The notes: generated by a model from the sequence alone, not told the origin. Positions 53,604-63,272 are shown, numbered from the stretch's first letter. The stretch: DNA of 64,000 nt from an uncultured Chryseobacterium sp. (GCA_913775525.1 CAJYLH010000034.1:62001-126000); one strand, 5' to 3'. Program-made: numbers and translations.

Positions 53604-55193
53604 TTACTGAACGTTGATGACAACAGGAGAGATATTCTTAATCTGTTGATTTCCTAATCCTGTAGCCGTAGCCTTAATTTCGAAAACATACACTACATCT
53701 CCTGATCTTAAGTTTTTCATTAATCCAGCAGCATCGCTTAATGAATTTCCACGGATTAACAATGCTGCTCTACCCGGCACTTTCACCATAAATTGATTCA
53801 CAGTAAATGATACAGGGAAATCAAAGTCCGGAATAGCTGCCTGAACAGTTTGATTAGGGATAGATGTAGCCGGCATTCCCAGTACATTCTGGCCTCTCAT
53901 CTGTCCTTGTGGAGGAGGTACATTCTTAATTCTGTACTCAAATACCTGAGAAATACTCTTACCGCTAGGATCAGATCCTGACAATGTCAATTTAACGGTA
54001 TTTCCTGTAGTAGGAGTAACAATCCATTTTCCTTGACCATTACTTCTTACAGAAGCTCCCGGTGCAGAAAGTGATAACTTAGCATTATCAGCACCAAGAA
54101 TAGATCCTGATACCGGATTTTCCAATCCTCTGTACATTACATTCATTTTATCAGCAGATAGGAGTAATCCTTTCTGAAGTTTCACTTCCTGAGGACCTGC
54201 AATAACATTATAAGTGTGTGACCACTGGAAGCTCTGAGGTTTCCCTGAAGCGTCAGTTAATGTAATGGTTCCACCAACTTTATGCTCTCCAAGGCCTGCT
54301 CCTGAAATTGGAATAATACCTTTTCCGTTTTCCTGTCTGCTCACCCCTGAAATGTTGATCTTATTGCTGTTTGAATAGGTACCCAACATCACAGTAACAT
54401 CTGCCTGTTTTCCTGACTGGATATCCGTTGGACCGGAAACAATCGGCTCATAGTTTGAAAACTTGATGCTTGCATCAACTTTTTCCTGTAGCATTAATGC
54501 TAATGCATCAGATTGCACGTTTCTTGCATCATTCTGGATAATCTCAAGATTGGAAATCGCAGCAATCAGCGGCTGGTGGTAGAATTTATTCTGGAACCAC
54601 GTTTTCTCATTTGGTGATTTCCCTTTCGGATATTCTGCAATCAGAGATTTATTGGCTCTTTCCACCAAATCTTTCAGCTGAGGGTTATTTCCAAAAGTGG
54701 CATTGATATAGTTTCTTACATCATCAATTTTAGCTTTAAGCTCTAAAGCTCCTTTAGAAGGGGTATTTTCATCTCCTTCTTTAAAGAAGTATTCCGTAGT
54801 AGCTTCATTGTTATTTAATGCAGCAAAATTCTCGCTTACATCTACTTCTTTTCCGGCCTTGTCTTTCTCATGGAATTCAGATTTTTTATTAAGGAAATCT
54901 TTAATATCCTGAGCGGATTTTACCAATCCATTGATTTTATCTCTTAAAACCTGATACTGCTGCCAAGGCTGAGCGTAAGTATCCGGTACCTGCTGGGCTT
55001 TTGCTTCAAGAGTTCTTTCGAAAATCCTTTCGTTCTTTCTTTCCGTTAAAGTCCTGGTTTCATTAAGAGCTTTTGTAGAGTCATAATATGACCTGATGAT
55101 TTCTGCATCAATATTTAGGGCCATCATCGCGATGAACACCAAATACATCAGGTTGATCATCTTCTGACGAGGGGTCTGTTTTCCTTGTGCCAT
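53604..55193 (-). CDS. gldM: Type IX secretion motor protein GldM
   Basis: Inner-membrane-anchored periplasmic shaft that couples the proton-driven GldLM motor to the GldKN ring. The 529 residues start AQGKQTPRQKMINLMYLVFIAMMALNID, the single membrane helix being at about 14-34, then a helical D1 domain to about 225 and three Ig-like domains. The RQKMINLMYLVFIAMMALN motif is diagnostic. Gene order and spacing (51 bases after gldL) support the assignment. Confidence 0.96.
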   Translation of the reverse strand: MAQGKQTPRQKMINLMYLVFIAMMALNIDAEIIRSYYDSTKALNETRTLTERKNERIFERTLEAKAQQVPDTYAQPWQQYQVLRDKINGLVKSAQDIKDFLNKKSEFHEKDKAGKEVDVSENFAALNNNEATTEYFFKEGDENTPSKGALELKAKIDDVRNYINATFGNNPQLKDLVERANKSLIAEYPKGKSPNEKTWFQNKFYHQPLIAAISNLEIIQNDARNVQSDALALMLQEKVDASIKFSNYEPIVSGPTDIQSGKQADVTVMLGTYSNSNKINISGVSRQENGKGIIPISGAGLGEHKVGGTITLTDASGKPQSFQWSHTYNVIAGPQEVKLQKGLLLSADKMNVMYRGLENPVSGSILGADNAKLSLSAPGASVRSNGQGKWIVTPTTGNTVKLTLSGSDPSGKSISQVFEYRIKNVPPPQGQMRGQNVLGMPATSIPNQTVQAAIPDFDFPVSFTVNQFMVKVPGRAALLIRGNSLSDAAGLMKNLRSGDVVYVFEIKATATGLGNQQIKNISPVVINVQ

Positions 55194-55244
55194 TCTCTTT
55201 TCTTTTGTTTTTAATTAAGTTTTATATTAGAAATGGTTTTGGAA

Positions 55245-55937
55245 TTAAGACTTCATTGCGGTTAGCATACCACCATAAACCCTGTTTAAATTATTCAAGT
55301 TAGACGTTAAACCTTGCAATTCATGGTTGAATTTTTCAGAATGCTCTACAGACTTTTGCATATCGCTCACATATTTTTTAGCGAATTCTGCCTGTCTTTG
55401 TCCGCTTTCCAGCTGCATAGCATACAGGGCGTTCATGCTTTCCATATGTTGGGCAGCTTTATTCAGCTGGTCGTTGTATTTATGCGTAGAAGCAGAAACA
55501 TCCACAGTCTGGTTGATCTGGTCTACTGAATTTGAAAATTTATCGATCCCTGTTCTTAATCTTTCAAATAACTGAACATCAAGTTTCGCATCCTGAAGCA
55601 TCTTGTCCAGTTTAGTTGAAAGTGAATTTTCCAATTCAGCAAACTGAGCGGCAGCATTACTTTTGGATACGTTTGAATGTAAAGGGTTCGGATTAGCATG
55701 CTTATCCAAAAGTTCAGGATATACATTTTCCCAAGCATAAGACTCTTCTGATTTCGGCGGGTCGAAAGCAAAGATGATGAAAATGATAGCTTCTGTGATA
55801 AGTCCCACTGTAAGAGCCATGTTACCATTAATAGGTCCCAAAGTAATGTGGGTAATTTTAAGCCAAGCCCCAAGAATTACAATTGCAGCACCGAATGAAT
55901 AAAAGAAATTCATCCAAGCATCTTTAGTCTTAAACAT
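55245..55937 (-). CDS. gldL: Type IX secretion motor protein GldL
   Basis: Inner-membrane stator of the GldLM proton motor. 230 residues with two N-terminal membrane helices (FFYSFGAAIVILGAWLKITH; MALTVGLITEAIIFIIFAF). The second helix carries a Glu (residue ~49, GLITEAIIF) that is important for motor function in the family. A long cytoplasmic helical tail follows. It is second in the operon, 66 bases after gldK. Confidence 0.95.
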   Translation of the reverse strand: MFKTKDAWMNFFYSFGAAIVILGAWLKITHITLGPINGNMALTVGLITEAIIFIIFAFDPPKSEESYAWENVYPELLDKHANPNPLHSNVSKSNAAAQFAELENSLSTKLDKMLQDAKLDVQLFERLRTGIDKFSNSVDQINQTVDVSASTHKYNDQLNKAAQHMESMNALYAMQLESGQRQAEFAKKYVSDMQKSVEHSEKFNHELQGLTSNLNNLNRVYGGMLTAMKS

Positions 55938-56003
55938 ATAAGTCAGTTTTTTTAGTGTTAAATAAAATTGTTATTGAAAAGTAATAATAATGGTCTGATT
56001 GAA

Positions 56004-57419
56004 TTATCTGCTAACTCTTCTTGGTTTAACAGCCGCTTCAGGAATGTCCTGTACTGTTCTGAATCCGATATAGCTTCTTGCAGAATCTTTTCTTTCCCAG
56101 TCTCTTGCCCCTGTCATCAGTGCATAACCAACATCTTTCCAAGAACCTCCTCTTACAGATCTCTTATCATCAGCTCTGTCTTTTGTCGAAGGGTTAAGTG
56201 TAGAAGAAAATGCGGGTGAAGAATTATTGTAGGCAGATTCCGTCCATTCTGCGACGTTTCCAGCCATATCATACAATCCGAATCCATTTTTCTTAAATTT
56301 CTTTACCGGAGCTGTATATGTATAAGTACCTTTTTTCTCATCTTCCATATAGTTTCCTCTCTTAGGTTTGAAGTTAGCTAAATAGCAACCTCTGTCGTCC
56401 ATTAAGTAAGGACCTCCCCAAGGGTAGGTAGCATTCTGCATTCCGCCTCTTGCTGCATATTCCCACTCAACTTCAGTAGGAAGACGGAATATCATTGGTC
56501 TTTGTTTCCTTCTTTTTAAGCTTTCGTTATAATCTGTTTTCAGCTTAGTTCTGAAATTACAATATGCTCTTGCCTGATCCCAGGTTACCCCTACTACAGG
56601 GTAATCCTTGTATGCCTTATGCCAGAAATACTGTTCAAATAATGGCTCATTATATGCAAAATGGAAATCTTTTACCCAAACTGTGGTATCAGGATAAATG
56701 GCAATACTTTCACTTTTAAGGTAGTTTACTCCTCTTTGGTTATCTGCAATAGCCACATCCATATCACCCCATTTGTAGTTGTATTTCAGTTTGCTAACAT
56801 CCAGAATCCTTTCATTACCGACTCTTGAAGAGGCAGGTAAATACATAGATTCCAATACTTCGGCATATTCTACATCAGGATATTTGCTGGTATTCCAGTG
56901 CAATGGAACTTTCCAGTCCAGTTTTTTGCTCGGGTCATAGCCATCTTCTCTTCCTCCTTGTCCTTCAAGATATTCCTGATATGGTGTTAAGTTTTCTTCT
57001 TTTTGTGCAAGATAAGCGTAATCCCCGATGCTTGTTCCTCGTCCTTTACCTTCTCCTCCTTCTCCGGCAGCTTCAGCTAGCATAGTTCTTGCGATAGAAT
57101 CTCTTACATAATTGATAAATACTCTGTATTCCGCATTGGTAGTTTCCGCTTCATCCATAAAGAAAGAAGAAACCGTAACAGTTTTCAGAGCCGCTTTTTC
57201 AGGAGTATTTGTAGGATCCTGATCAGCGAGACCTGCAACAAATGATCCTGCAGGAATTGCAACCATACCGTAAGGTCTTTCTGCAACAAATGATTTTGTT
57301 TTTTCTCTAGGTATCAATTCTCCTTTTGTTCCCGGTTTACCTACGGAAGAAGATCCTCCACCTGAACAAGATACCGATGCTACCGACGCAGACACTAATA
57401 AAAGAAATATCCTTTTCAT
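56004..57419 (-). CDS. gldK: Type IX secretion/gliding lipoprotein GldK
   Basis: Outer-membrane-associated lipoprotein that forms the periplasmic ring with GldN. The 471 residues begin with a lipoprotein signal (LLVSASVASVSCSGG), then a formylglycine-generating-enzyme-like (sulfatase-modifying factor) fold with the PVVGVTWDQARAYCNF, RLPTEVEWEYAARGG, DMAGNVAEWTESA and VRGGSWKD motifs. As in other GldK/PorK proteins the fold is thought to be structural, not catalytic. First gene of the operon, 108 bases after glmS stops; I see no perfect promoter there. Confidence 0.96.
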   Translation of the reverse strand: MKRIFLLLVSASVASVSCSGGGSSSVGKPGTKGELIPREKTKSFVAERPYGMVAIPAGSFVAGLADQDPTNTPEKAALKTVTVSSFFMDEAETTNAEYRVFINYVRDSIARTMLAEAAGEGGEGKGRGTSIGDYAYLAQKEENLTPYQEYLEGQGGREDGYDPSKKLDWKVPLHWNTSKYPDVEYAEVLESMYLPASSRVGNERILDVSKLKYNYKWGDMDVAIADNQRGVNYLKSESIAIYPDTTVWVKDFHFAYNEPLFEQYFWHKAYKDYPVVGVTWDQARAYCNFRTKLKTDYNESLKRRKQRPMIFRLPTEVEWEYAARGGMQNATYPWGGPYLMDDRGCYLANFKPKRGNYMEDEKKGTYTYTAPVKKFKKNGFGLYDMAGNVAEWTESAYNNSSPAFSSTLNPSTKDRADDKRSVRGGSWKDVGYALMTGARDWERKDSARSYIGFRTVQDIPEAAVKPRRVSR

Positions 57420-57527
57420 GTTAATTTTTATAATTAAGCCGTAAATATATAATTTTTTTAAGAAACTTTTAAGATTTTTTTTGAAATAACGGAGGAAATC
57501 TAAATTTATTTTATTTACAGGGAGATT

Positions 57528-59381
57528 TTATTCTACAGTTACGGATTTTGCAAGGTTTCTTGGCTGATCTACATTCGCTCCACGGTATACTGCAATATAA
57601 TACGCCAATAACTGCAAAGGTACTGAAGCAACAATAGGAGAAAAACATTCTGATGTTTCAGGAATCTCAATGACGTAATCTGCCATGGCACTTACCTGCT
57701 GGTCTCCTTTGTTAACCACTGCTATTACTTTTCCTTTTCTGGCTTTGATTTCCTGGACATTGCTTACAATCTTATCATAATGTCCTTTTTTAGGGGCAAT
57801 AATAACAATAGGCATGTTTTCGTCAATCAGTGCAATAGGTCCGTGTTTCATTTCTGCTGCCGGATATCCTTCAGCATGAATATAGGAAATCTCTTTAAGC
57901 TTCAATGCTCCTTCCAATGCAGCCGGATAATTATATCCTCTGCCCAGATAAAGGAAATTGGTGGCATTAACGAAATCTTTTGCAATGGTTGTCGTCAGCT
58001 CATGAGTAGACTCCAATACTTCATCAATTTTTTTAGGAAGTGCATCCAATTCTGAAATCAGGCTCATAAATTCTGCATTACCTAAGTTCCCGTTATGCTT
58101 ACCAAGCTTTAATGCAATCAAACTGAGAATTGTCAGCTGCGCAGTAAATGCTTTGGTTGATGCTACGCCGATTTCAGGACCGGCATGGGTATAAGAACCG
58201 GCATCCGTAATCCTGGCAATTGAAGAATCTACCACATTACAAATACCATATATGAAAGCACCTTTTTCTTTTGCCAATTTTAAAGCAGCCATTGTATCTG
58301 CCGTCTCTCCTGACTGAGAAATAGCAATGACCACATCTTTATCTGTAATAATTGGATTTCTGTATCTGAACTCTGATGCATATTCTACTTCAACCGGTAT
58401 TCTTGCATATTCTTCAATGAGATATTCTCCAATGAGACCTGCATGCCAGGAAGTTCCGCAGGCGATAATGATAATCCTGTTGGCATTCTTAAAACGCTCA
58501 AGGTGATCCCAGATACCTGCCATTTTTATAATACCTTCCTCTACCAGAAGCCTTCCTCGCATGGTGTCATGGATGGATTTCGGCTGCTCGAAGATTTCTT
58601 TAAGCATAAAATGCTCAAAACCTCCTTTTTCAATCTGCTCAAGACTTAGCTTAAGCTCCTGAATTTCGGGTTCAATTTTAGAATTATCATTGATCGTTCT
58701 GATGTCTACTCCATGTTCCAGTGAAATGGTAGCCATGTGGCCTTCTTCAAGATAAATCGCTTCTTTTGTAAATTCCACAAAAGGTGAAGCATCGGACGCA
58801 ATAAAATATTCATCTTCTCCTATACCTATTGCTAAAGGTGAACCCAGTCTTCCAACAATAAGTACCCCTGGATAATCTTCGTGCATGACAGTAATGGCAT
58901 ATGCTCCATACACCTCATTCAAGGCATAACGTACTGCTGTAGGGAAATCCATTTCCATATTAAGATCCATAAAATACTGGATAAGGTTTACCAACACTTC
59001 AGTATCGGTCTCCGATTGAAAAGTAAACCCTTTATCGCTCAACATGATTTTGATGGTATCATAATTTTCAATGATTCCATTATGAACAACAGCTATTTTA
59101 CCATTGTTGGATACATGTGGATGGGAGTTTCTGTCACTTGGCACGCCATGAGTAGCCCAACGGGTATGGCCCATTCCGATACGGGCAGTGCCTTCCAATT
59201 GGCTGGAAATACCAACAAGATCATCTACCTTTCCTTTTGTCTTCTGAACCTCAAATGTATTATCTGACTTTTCAAGAACGATTCCTGCACTGTCATAACC
59301 GCGGTATTCCAACCTCCTTAGACCATTGATCACTATATTATAGGCATCCTGAAATCCTGTATATCCTACTATTCCGCACAT
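57528..59381 (-). CDS. glmS: Glucosamine-fructose-6-phosphate aminotransferase (isomerising)
   Basis: Makes glucosamine-6-phosphate for peptidoglycan, LPS and amino-sugar synthesis. 617 residues: N-terminal glutaminase with Cys2 (MCGIVGYTG) and GMGHTRWATHG, then two SIS domains (ACGTSWHAGLIGEYLIEEYA; ISQSGETADTMAALK; LGRGYNYPAALEGALKLKEISYIHAEGYPAAE). It ends in the usual VTVE. It follows the DUF4270 gene by 32 bases and is probably co-transcribed with it. No ribozyme or sRNA element is seen upstream. Assignment is secure. Confidence 0.98.
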   Translation of the reverse strand: MCGIVGYTGFQDAYNIVINGLRRLEYRGYDSAGIVLEKSDNTFEVQKTKGKVDDLVGISSQLEGTARIGMGHTRWATHGVPSDRNSHPHVSNNGKIAVVHNGIIENYDTIKIMLSDKGFTFQSETDTEVLVNLIQYFMDLNMEMDFPTAVRYALNEVYGAYAITVMHEDYPGVLIVGRLGSPLAIGIGEDEYFIASDASPFVEFTKEAIYLEEGHMATISLEHGVDIRTINDNSKIEPEIQELKLSLEQIEKGGFEHFMLKEIFEQPKSIHDTMRGRLLVEEGIIKMAGIWDHLERFKNANRIIIIACGTSWHAGLIGEYLIEEYARIPVEVEYASEFRYRNPIITDKDVVIAISQSGETADTMAALKLAKEKGAFIYGICNVVDSSIARITDAGSYTHAGPEIGVASTKAFTAQLTILSLIALKLGKHNGNLGNAEFMSLISELDALPKKIDEVLESTHELTTTIAKDFVNATNFLYLGRGYNYPAALEGALKLKEISYIHAEGYPAAEMKHGPIALIDENMPIVIIAPKKGHYDKIVSNVQEIKARKGKVIAVVNKGDQQVSAMADYVIEIPETSECFSPIVASVPLQLLAYYIAVYRGANVDQPRNLAKSVTVE

Positions 59382-59413
59382 AATTTATTTTAATGTATTG
59401 ATTGTGTTTAATT

Positions 59414-60961
59414 TTATTTTGTCCCGTAAATAATTCGCAGCTGGGCTTTCTTAGAATCAGTAGTATTTGATCCTACAAATACAGCTCTATGTAATGAATA
59501 TGCTCTGGATGTAAATGACTGACCTTTCAGCCCAGTACCAGCATCATTAACCAAAAATCTTCCGATATCTATTCTAAAATACTTATAAGTATTGTCAGTG
59601 TCACCCTCTACAATATCTTTGACTGATTTAGTCACAGTAAATTCATAATAAGCCGGGTTTTTATTTAAGTTATAACGTTTTATAATACTAAAATTAGGCG
59701 CTCCAGTGAGATTCAAAGCATCTGTTGTAAATGCACTAGTTACTTTGCCATTATTATCTTTATCCTTTTGAATAAAAGTTAAATTAAATGGTTTAGAATA
59801 ACTGTTATTCCAAGAAACAGCATCCGTATAAAGTCTGATTTTTGCACTGATGATGGCTGCCTTATTAGTCTGATATAATTTCTTTAATTTATTTACTGTT
59901 TCAGGTGGAATTTTAACTCCTATAGAGGGTCCTCCCATTCCTTGTGCAAAAAGTTTGGCAGCTCCTGTATTAAAATCCCCTAATGCAGCAGTTGAATAGG
60001 CAGATCCTGTACGGTCATACTCATACTGACCGATATGCGCATTTCCGACACCTAAAACAAAAGCATAGTTTGCCGATGTCCTTGTCGTAGTCCCGTTATC
60101 AGTTTTATCATATTTATAATACATAATAAGTTCTGTTGAATTTGGGATGAATCTGAATAAATATCCATCATTCTCATCAACAGCAATTCTAAGCCCTCTG
60201 AAGTGTCTGATGAAATTTGATGCATCCTGAAGCTCAGGCTGACCTTTTTTAGCAATAATCTTATTCTGGAACAAAGTCTTGTCCAGATTAATTCTGATAC
60301 CGGGCGCAGACGATGTAAATATGGAGGAGTTATCAGAATCTTTTGTAATGGTAACGGAATTGATATTACCGTCAAAAGTTTTAGAACCTATATTAGAAGT
60401 ATTGTACGCAAAAACCTGATTAGATTTTACAGAATCTGACGCTCCTTTCAGGAAATCCAATACCTCATATACTTTAATATTCAGTGTTCTTTTTGCTTTC
60501 CCGAATTTTTTCACAGGATATGTATTAACTACTTTCTTAGCCGCTACGTTTCCGTCCGGATAAATATAATCTTCATTAGTAGTCGTTTTCAATGAATCTA
60601 CTGAATACTCAGGTTTTATAACCAGTACAACAGAATCTACCACAGCATTGGCGCCAAAATCAGGATTATAAGTTGACAACCTTAATTGGGTAAGGTAAGA
60701 TGCTCTCTGCATACCAAACTGGTCTTCTTTAAAAGCACCTAGCACAGCTGAATCAAGCTTAGCAGCATCAGTCCTTATGCTATCATTATTTTTAATTGTA
60801 AATGCAATAACATCCAGAGAGTCTACTTTCCCCTGTGCCGCGTCGCCTAAGAATAGCTGTTCCCCCAAGGTATCCGGATCCGGTTCGCAGTTATAAAGCA
60901 ATACACTTCCGAAAATCGCCATGAAAATTACAGCGAAAACTTTTTTAATTGTATGAGTCAT
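59414..60961 (-). CDS. DUF4270 lipoprotein
   Basis: 515 residues with a lipoprotein signal (IFMAIFGSVLLYNCEPD, Cys25) and the DUF4270 features LRLSTYNPDFGANAVVDSVVLVIKPEYSVDS and a C-terminal IRLYTD / YFRIDIGRFLV / RIIYGTK. The family is Bacteroidota-specific and of unknown function; it is thought to be surface-located. It lies between the half-length glycogen synthase (12-base gap) and glmS (32-base gap), an arrangement recurring in flavobacteria to my knowledge, which hints at a cell-surface carbohydrate role. Confidence 0.9.
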   Translation of the reverse strand: MTHTIKKVFAVIFMAIFGSVLLYNCEPDPDTLGEQLFLGDAAQGKVDSLDVIAFTIKNNDSIRTDAAKLDSAVLGAFKEDQFGMQRASYLTQLRLSTYNPDFGANAVVDSVVLVIKPEYSVDSLKTTTNEDYIYPDGNVAAKKVVNTYPVKKFGKAKRTLNIKVYEVLDFLKGASDSVKSNQVFAYNTSNIGSKTFDGNINSVTITKDSDNSSIFTSSAPGIRINLDKTLFQNKIIAKKGQPELQDASNFIRHFRGLRIAVDENDGYLFRFIPNSTELIMYYKYDKTDNGTTTRTSANYAFVLGVGNAHIGQYEYDRTGSAYSTAALGDFNTGAAKLFAQGMGGPSIGVKIPPETVNKLKKLYQTNKAAIISAKIRLYTDAVSWNNSYSKPFNLTFIQKDKDNNGKVTSAFTTDALNLTGAPNFSIIKRYNLNKNPAYYEFTVTKSVKDIVEGDTDNTYKYFRIDIGRFLVNDAGTGLKGQSFTSRAYSLHRAVFVGSNTTDSKKAQLRIIYGTK

Positions 60962-60973
60962 TAAACTGTGTTT

Positions 60974-61744
60974 TTAATAAAGTTGATTGATTGAATCGAC
61001 ATCCAGGTACTCTGATTTCTGAGTAGATGTTTCGTTAAAGGAAGTATCCAGGTCTCCTTCCAGGAATTCGTCTCCTTTTACCACCATATCCACATAATTC
61101 ATGCTTTCGATTACAAAACTCTGGATTGTAGGTTTGTCTAATGCCTTAAGACCTGAAATATTATCGAATTTCAGTTTTTCCCCGATATTCTGATCCAGTT
61201 CGGCATCTTTTTCGTTGTATAAAGAAAGTACGATTCTGGCATCTTTAAAATACGTATCAGATTCGTAATATGTTTTGAGGTAAACCGGAACGAAAGAAGC
61301 CATCCATCCGTTAATATGAATCACATCCGGAACCCAATTGAGCTTTTTAATGGTTTCTATCACCCCTCTAGCAAAGAAAATTGCCCTTTCGTCATTATCA
61401 GGAAAAGGAGTTCCTTCATCATCGAAGTAATATTGCTTCCTTTTAAAATATTCTTCATTATCGATAAAATAGACCTGAAGCCTTTCTCCGGGCAGCGAGG
61501 CTACCTTAATAATTAGGGGCTGATCAAGATCATTGATAATAATATTCATTCCTGAAAGGCGGATGACTTCATGAAGCTGAAATTTCCTTTCACTTATCTG
61601 TCCAAATCTTGGCATAAAAACTCTTACATCATTGCCTTCATTGTGCATTTTAAGTGCCATTTTATTCACCACTGCAGCCATATTGGTATCTTCTTGGTAT
61701 GGATACATCTCTGTAGTAATATACAGTATCTTTTGATTCGGCAT
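60974..61744 (-). CDS. Half-length glycogen/starch-synthase-like protein (GT5 N-terminal domain)
   Basis: 256 residues corresponding only to the N-terminal (ADP-glucose-acceptor side) domain of GT5 synthases: ILYITTEMYPYQEDTNMAAVVNKMALKM at the start and VPDVIHINGWMASFVPVYLKTYY. The KxGGL motif of active synthases reads DTNMA, and the C-terminal GT-B domain is absent, so glycogen synthase activity is doubtful. It begins a probable operon with DUF4270 and glmS, divergent from panC. Its role may be regulatory or scaffold-like. Confidence 0.82.
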   Translation of the reverse strand: MPNQKILYITTEMYPYQEDTNMAAVVNKMALKMHNEGNDVRVFMPRFGQISERKFQLHEVIRLSGMNIIINDLDQPLIIKVASLPGERLQVYFIDNEEYFKRKQYYFDDEGTPFPDNDERAIFFARGVIETIKKLNWVPDVIHINGWMASFVPVYLKTYYESDTYFKDARIVLSLYNEKDAELDQNIGEKLKFDNISGLKALDKPTIQSFVIESMNYVDMVVKGDEFLEGDLDTSFNETSTQKSEYLDVDSINQLY

Positions 61745-61781
61745 AAACTCTATCTAATTTTTGTAAAAACGCTTTAATGTG

Positions 61782-61789
61782 CAAAATTA
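61782..61789 (-). promoter_or_regulatory. Candidate promoter of the GT5-like gene
   Basis: TAATTTTG on the minus strand, 37 bases before the ATG at 61744. Confidence 0.45.
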
Positions 61790-61885
61790 CAAAAAAACAT
61801 CCAACATAATTTTAATTAACACTTTTTTACGACAATTCCCCAGCCCGGATTACGAAAAACCCACCTTACCGTTTGATATTTTTAG

Positions 61886-61893
61886 TATTTTTG
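61886..61893 (+). promoter_or_regulatory. Candidate panC -7 element
   Basis: TATTTTTG, 21 bases before the ATG at 61915; it would make a leader of about 15 bases and excludes the upstream in-frame start at 61873. Confidence 0.5.
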
Positions 61894-61914
61894 AAATACT
61901 ATTATCATTATACT

Positions 61915-62763
61915 ATGGAAGTTTTAAAAAATAAAAAAACCCTTCAGGATTTTATTGAGCGGCAGAAAGAAATGGGTAAACGGATAGGGTTTGCGCCTAC
62001 TATGGGAGCATTGCATGATGGCCATCTGTCCCTATATGCAGAAGCAAGAAAAAAAAATGACCTTGTGATATCCTCAGTGTTTGTCAATCCTACTCAGTTT
62101 AACAATGCGGAAGATCTTGAAAAATATCCGAGAGATATTAAGAAAGATATTAAGATGCTGGAAGATTCCGGATTAGTGGACGCTGTATACATTCCTGAAG
62201 TTATTGATATCTACCCTGAAAAAACGGAAAGCAAACCCTATGATTTCGGCGGATTAGAAGATGAAATGGAAGGAAAATCAAGACCGGGACATTTTGACGG
62301 TGTAGGAACGGTTGTTGAAGAACTGCTCAGGCAGGTAAAACCTGACCATGCCTACTTCGGAGAAAAGGATTTTCAGCAACTCGCCATTATAAAAAAAATG
62401 GTGGAAAATAAAAAACTTCCTGTAAGTATTCACGGCGTACCGATCTTCCGGGCAGAAAACGGACTGGCTTTAAGCTCACGAAACCAAAGACTTGATCCGG
62501 AACGTAGAAAAGCTTCACGAATCATATATGAAACTTTAAAGGAAGTTAATAGTTGGTTCAGGGTATTAACCGTTCCTGAAATCAAAAGCAGGGTAAAAGA
62601 TATTTTTGAAAACCAACGTGGTATGGAATTGGAATATTTCCTGATTGCCGACGAAAAGACTTTAAAAGAAACTGATTTTTTTTACAAAAATAAAAATTAC
62701 CGGGCTTTTATTGTGGTAATAGTAGACGGAATAAGGCTTATTGACAATATGCATCTGGATTGA
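61915..62763 (+). CDS. panC: Pantothenate synthetase
   Basis: Joins pantoate and beta-alanine with ATP to form pantothenate. 282 residues from the ATG at 61915 (MEVLKNKKTLQDFIERQ). The cytidylyltransferase-like HIGH motif is in APTMGALHDGHLSL, followed by SVFVNPTQFNNAEDLEKYPR, GHFDGVGTVVEELL, YFGEKDFQQLAII and the SSRNQRL loop. Divergent from the GT5-like gene. No panB or panD gene is nearby. Confidence 0.97.
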   Translation: MEVLKNKKTLQDFIERQKEMGKRIGFAPTMGALHDGHLSLYAEARKKNDLVISSVFVNPTQFNNAEDLEKYPRDIKKDIKMLEDSGLVDAVYIPEVIDIYPEKTESKPYDFGGLEDEMEGKSRPGHFDGVGTVVEELLRQVKPDHAYFGEKDFQQLAIIKKMVENKKLPVSIHGVPIFRAENGLALSSRNQRLDPERRKASRIIYETLKEVNSWFRVLTVPEIKSRVKDIFENQRGMELEYFLIADEKTLKETDFFYKNKNYRAFIVVIVDGIRLIDNMHLD

Positions 62764-62764
62764 C

Positions 62765-62798
62765 ACAAAAAATCAAAGGCTTCTTGAGGAAGCCTTTG
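62765..62798 (-). terminator. Terminator of the tRNA operon (also after panC)
   Basis: A perfect ten-pair stem CAAAGGCTTC/GAAGCCTTTG (62774-62783, 62789-62798) with a five-base loop. On the minus strand six T follow, so it ends the tRNA transcript; for panC the T-run is missing on the plus side. Confidence 0.8.
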
Positions 62799-62852
62799 AA
62801 ACACCAAATCACAAAATATTAATATGAAAAAAATTTACTTTTCAGTAAACTG

Positions 62853-62925
62853 TGACCCGGCTGGGATTCGAACCCAGGACCCATACATTAAAAGTGTATT
62901 GCTCTACCAGCTGAGCTACCGAGTC
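62853..62925 (-). tRNA. tRNA-Lys (anticodon TTT), copy 2
   Basis: 73 bases on the minus strand. Acceptor GACTCGG pairs with CCGGGTC (one G-T), with GTAGCTCAGCTGGTAGAGC D-arm, anticodon loop CTTTTAA, and GGTTCGAATCC T-arm. CCA is not encoded. Identical in sequence to the copy at 63116-63188. Confidence 0.97.
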
Positions 62926-62997
62926 GGCCACAATTAATAATGATCAATATAAAATAAATTTTAATTCGTCAATATTAATTATTTCAAATTTTTGCAG

Positions 62998-63080
62998 TGC
63001 CTGCGACTGGACTCGAACCAGCACATCCTTAGGAAACCACCCCCTCAAGATGGCGTGTCTACCAATTTCACCACGCAGGC
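62998..63080 (-). tRNA. tRNA-Leu (anticodon GAG)
   Basis: 83 bases on the minus strand with a long variable arm typical of leucine tRNA. Acceptor GCCTGCG/CGCAGGC, D-arm AAATTGGTAGACACG, anticodon stem CCATC/GGTGG around the loop TTGAGGG, T-arm GGTTCGAGTCC. CCA is not encoded. Confidence 0.96.
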
Positions 63081-63115
63081 AAATAAAATTACAAAATCCA
63101 GTAATTTTTTGCTTG

Positions 63116-63188
63116 TGACCCGGCTGGGATTCGAACCCAGGACCCATACATTAAAAGTGTATTGCTCTACCAGCTGAGCTACCGAGTC
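63116..63188 (-). tRNA. tRNA-Lys (anticodon TTT), copy 1
   Basis: 73 bases on the minus strand; acceptor, D, anticodon (CTTTTAA) and T arms as in the other copy, with which it appears identical. First gene of the Lys-Leu-Lys tRNA operon. Confidence 0.97.
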
Positions 63189-63243
63189 GGTCACTTTATT
63201 AATCAAGTTTTCATTAAAGTAATGTCCCTTGTTTTAAGTGGTG

Positions 63244-63272
63244 CAAAGATATAGCTTTTTTTTATTTCTCAA
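63244..63272 (-). promoter_or_regulatory. Promoter of the tRNA operon
   Basis: Minus-strand TTG (63270-63272), 18-base spacer and TATCTTTG (63244-63251). Start expected about 50 bases before the first tRNA. It overlaps the upstream region of the divergent aroK. Confidence 0.75.
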
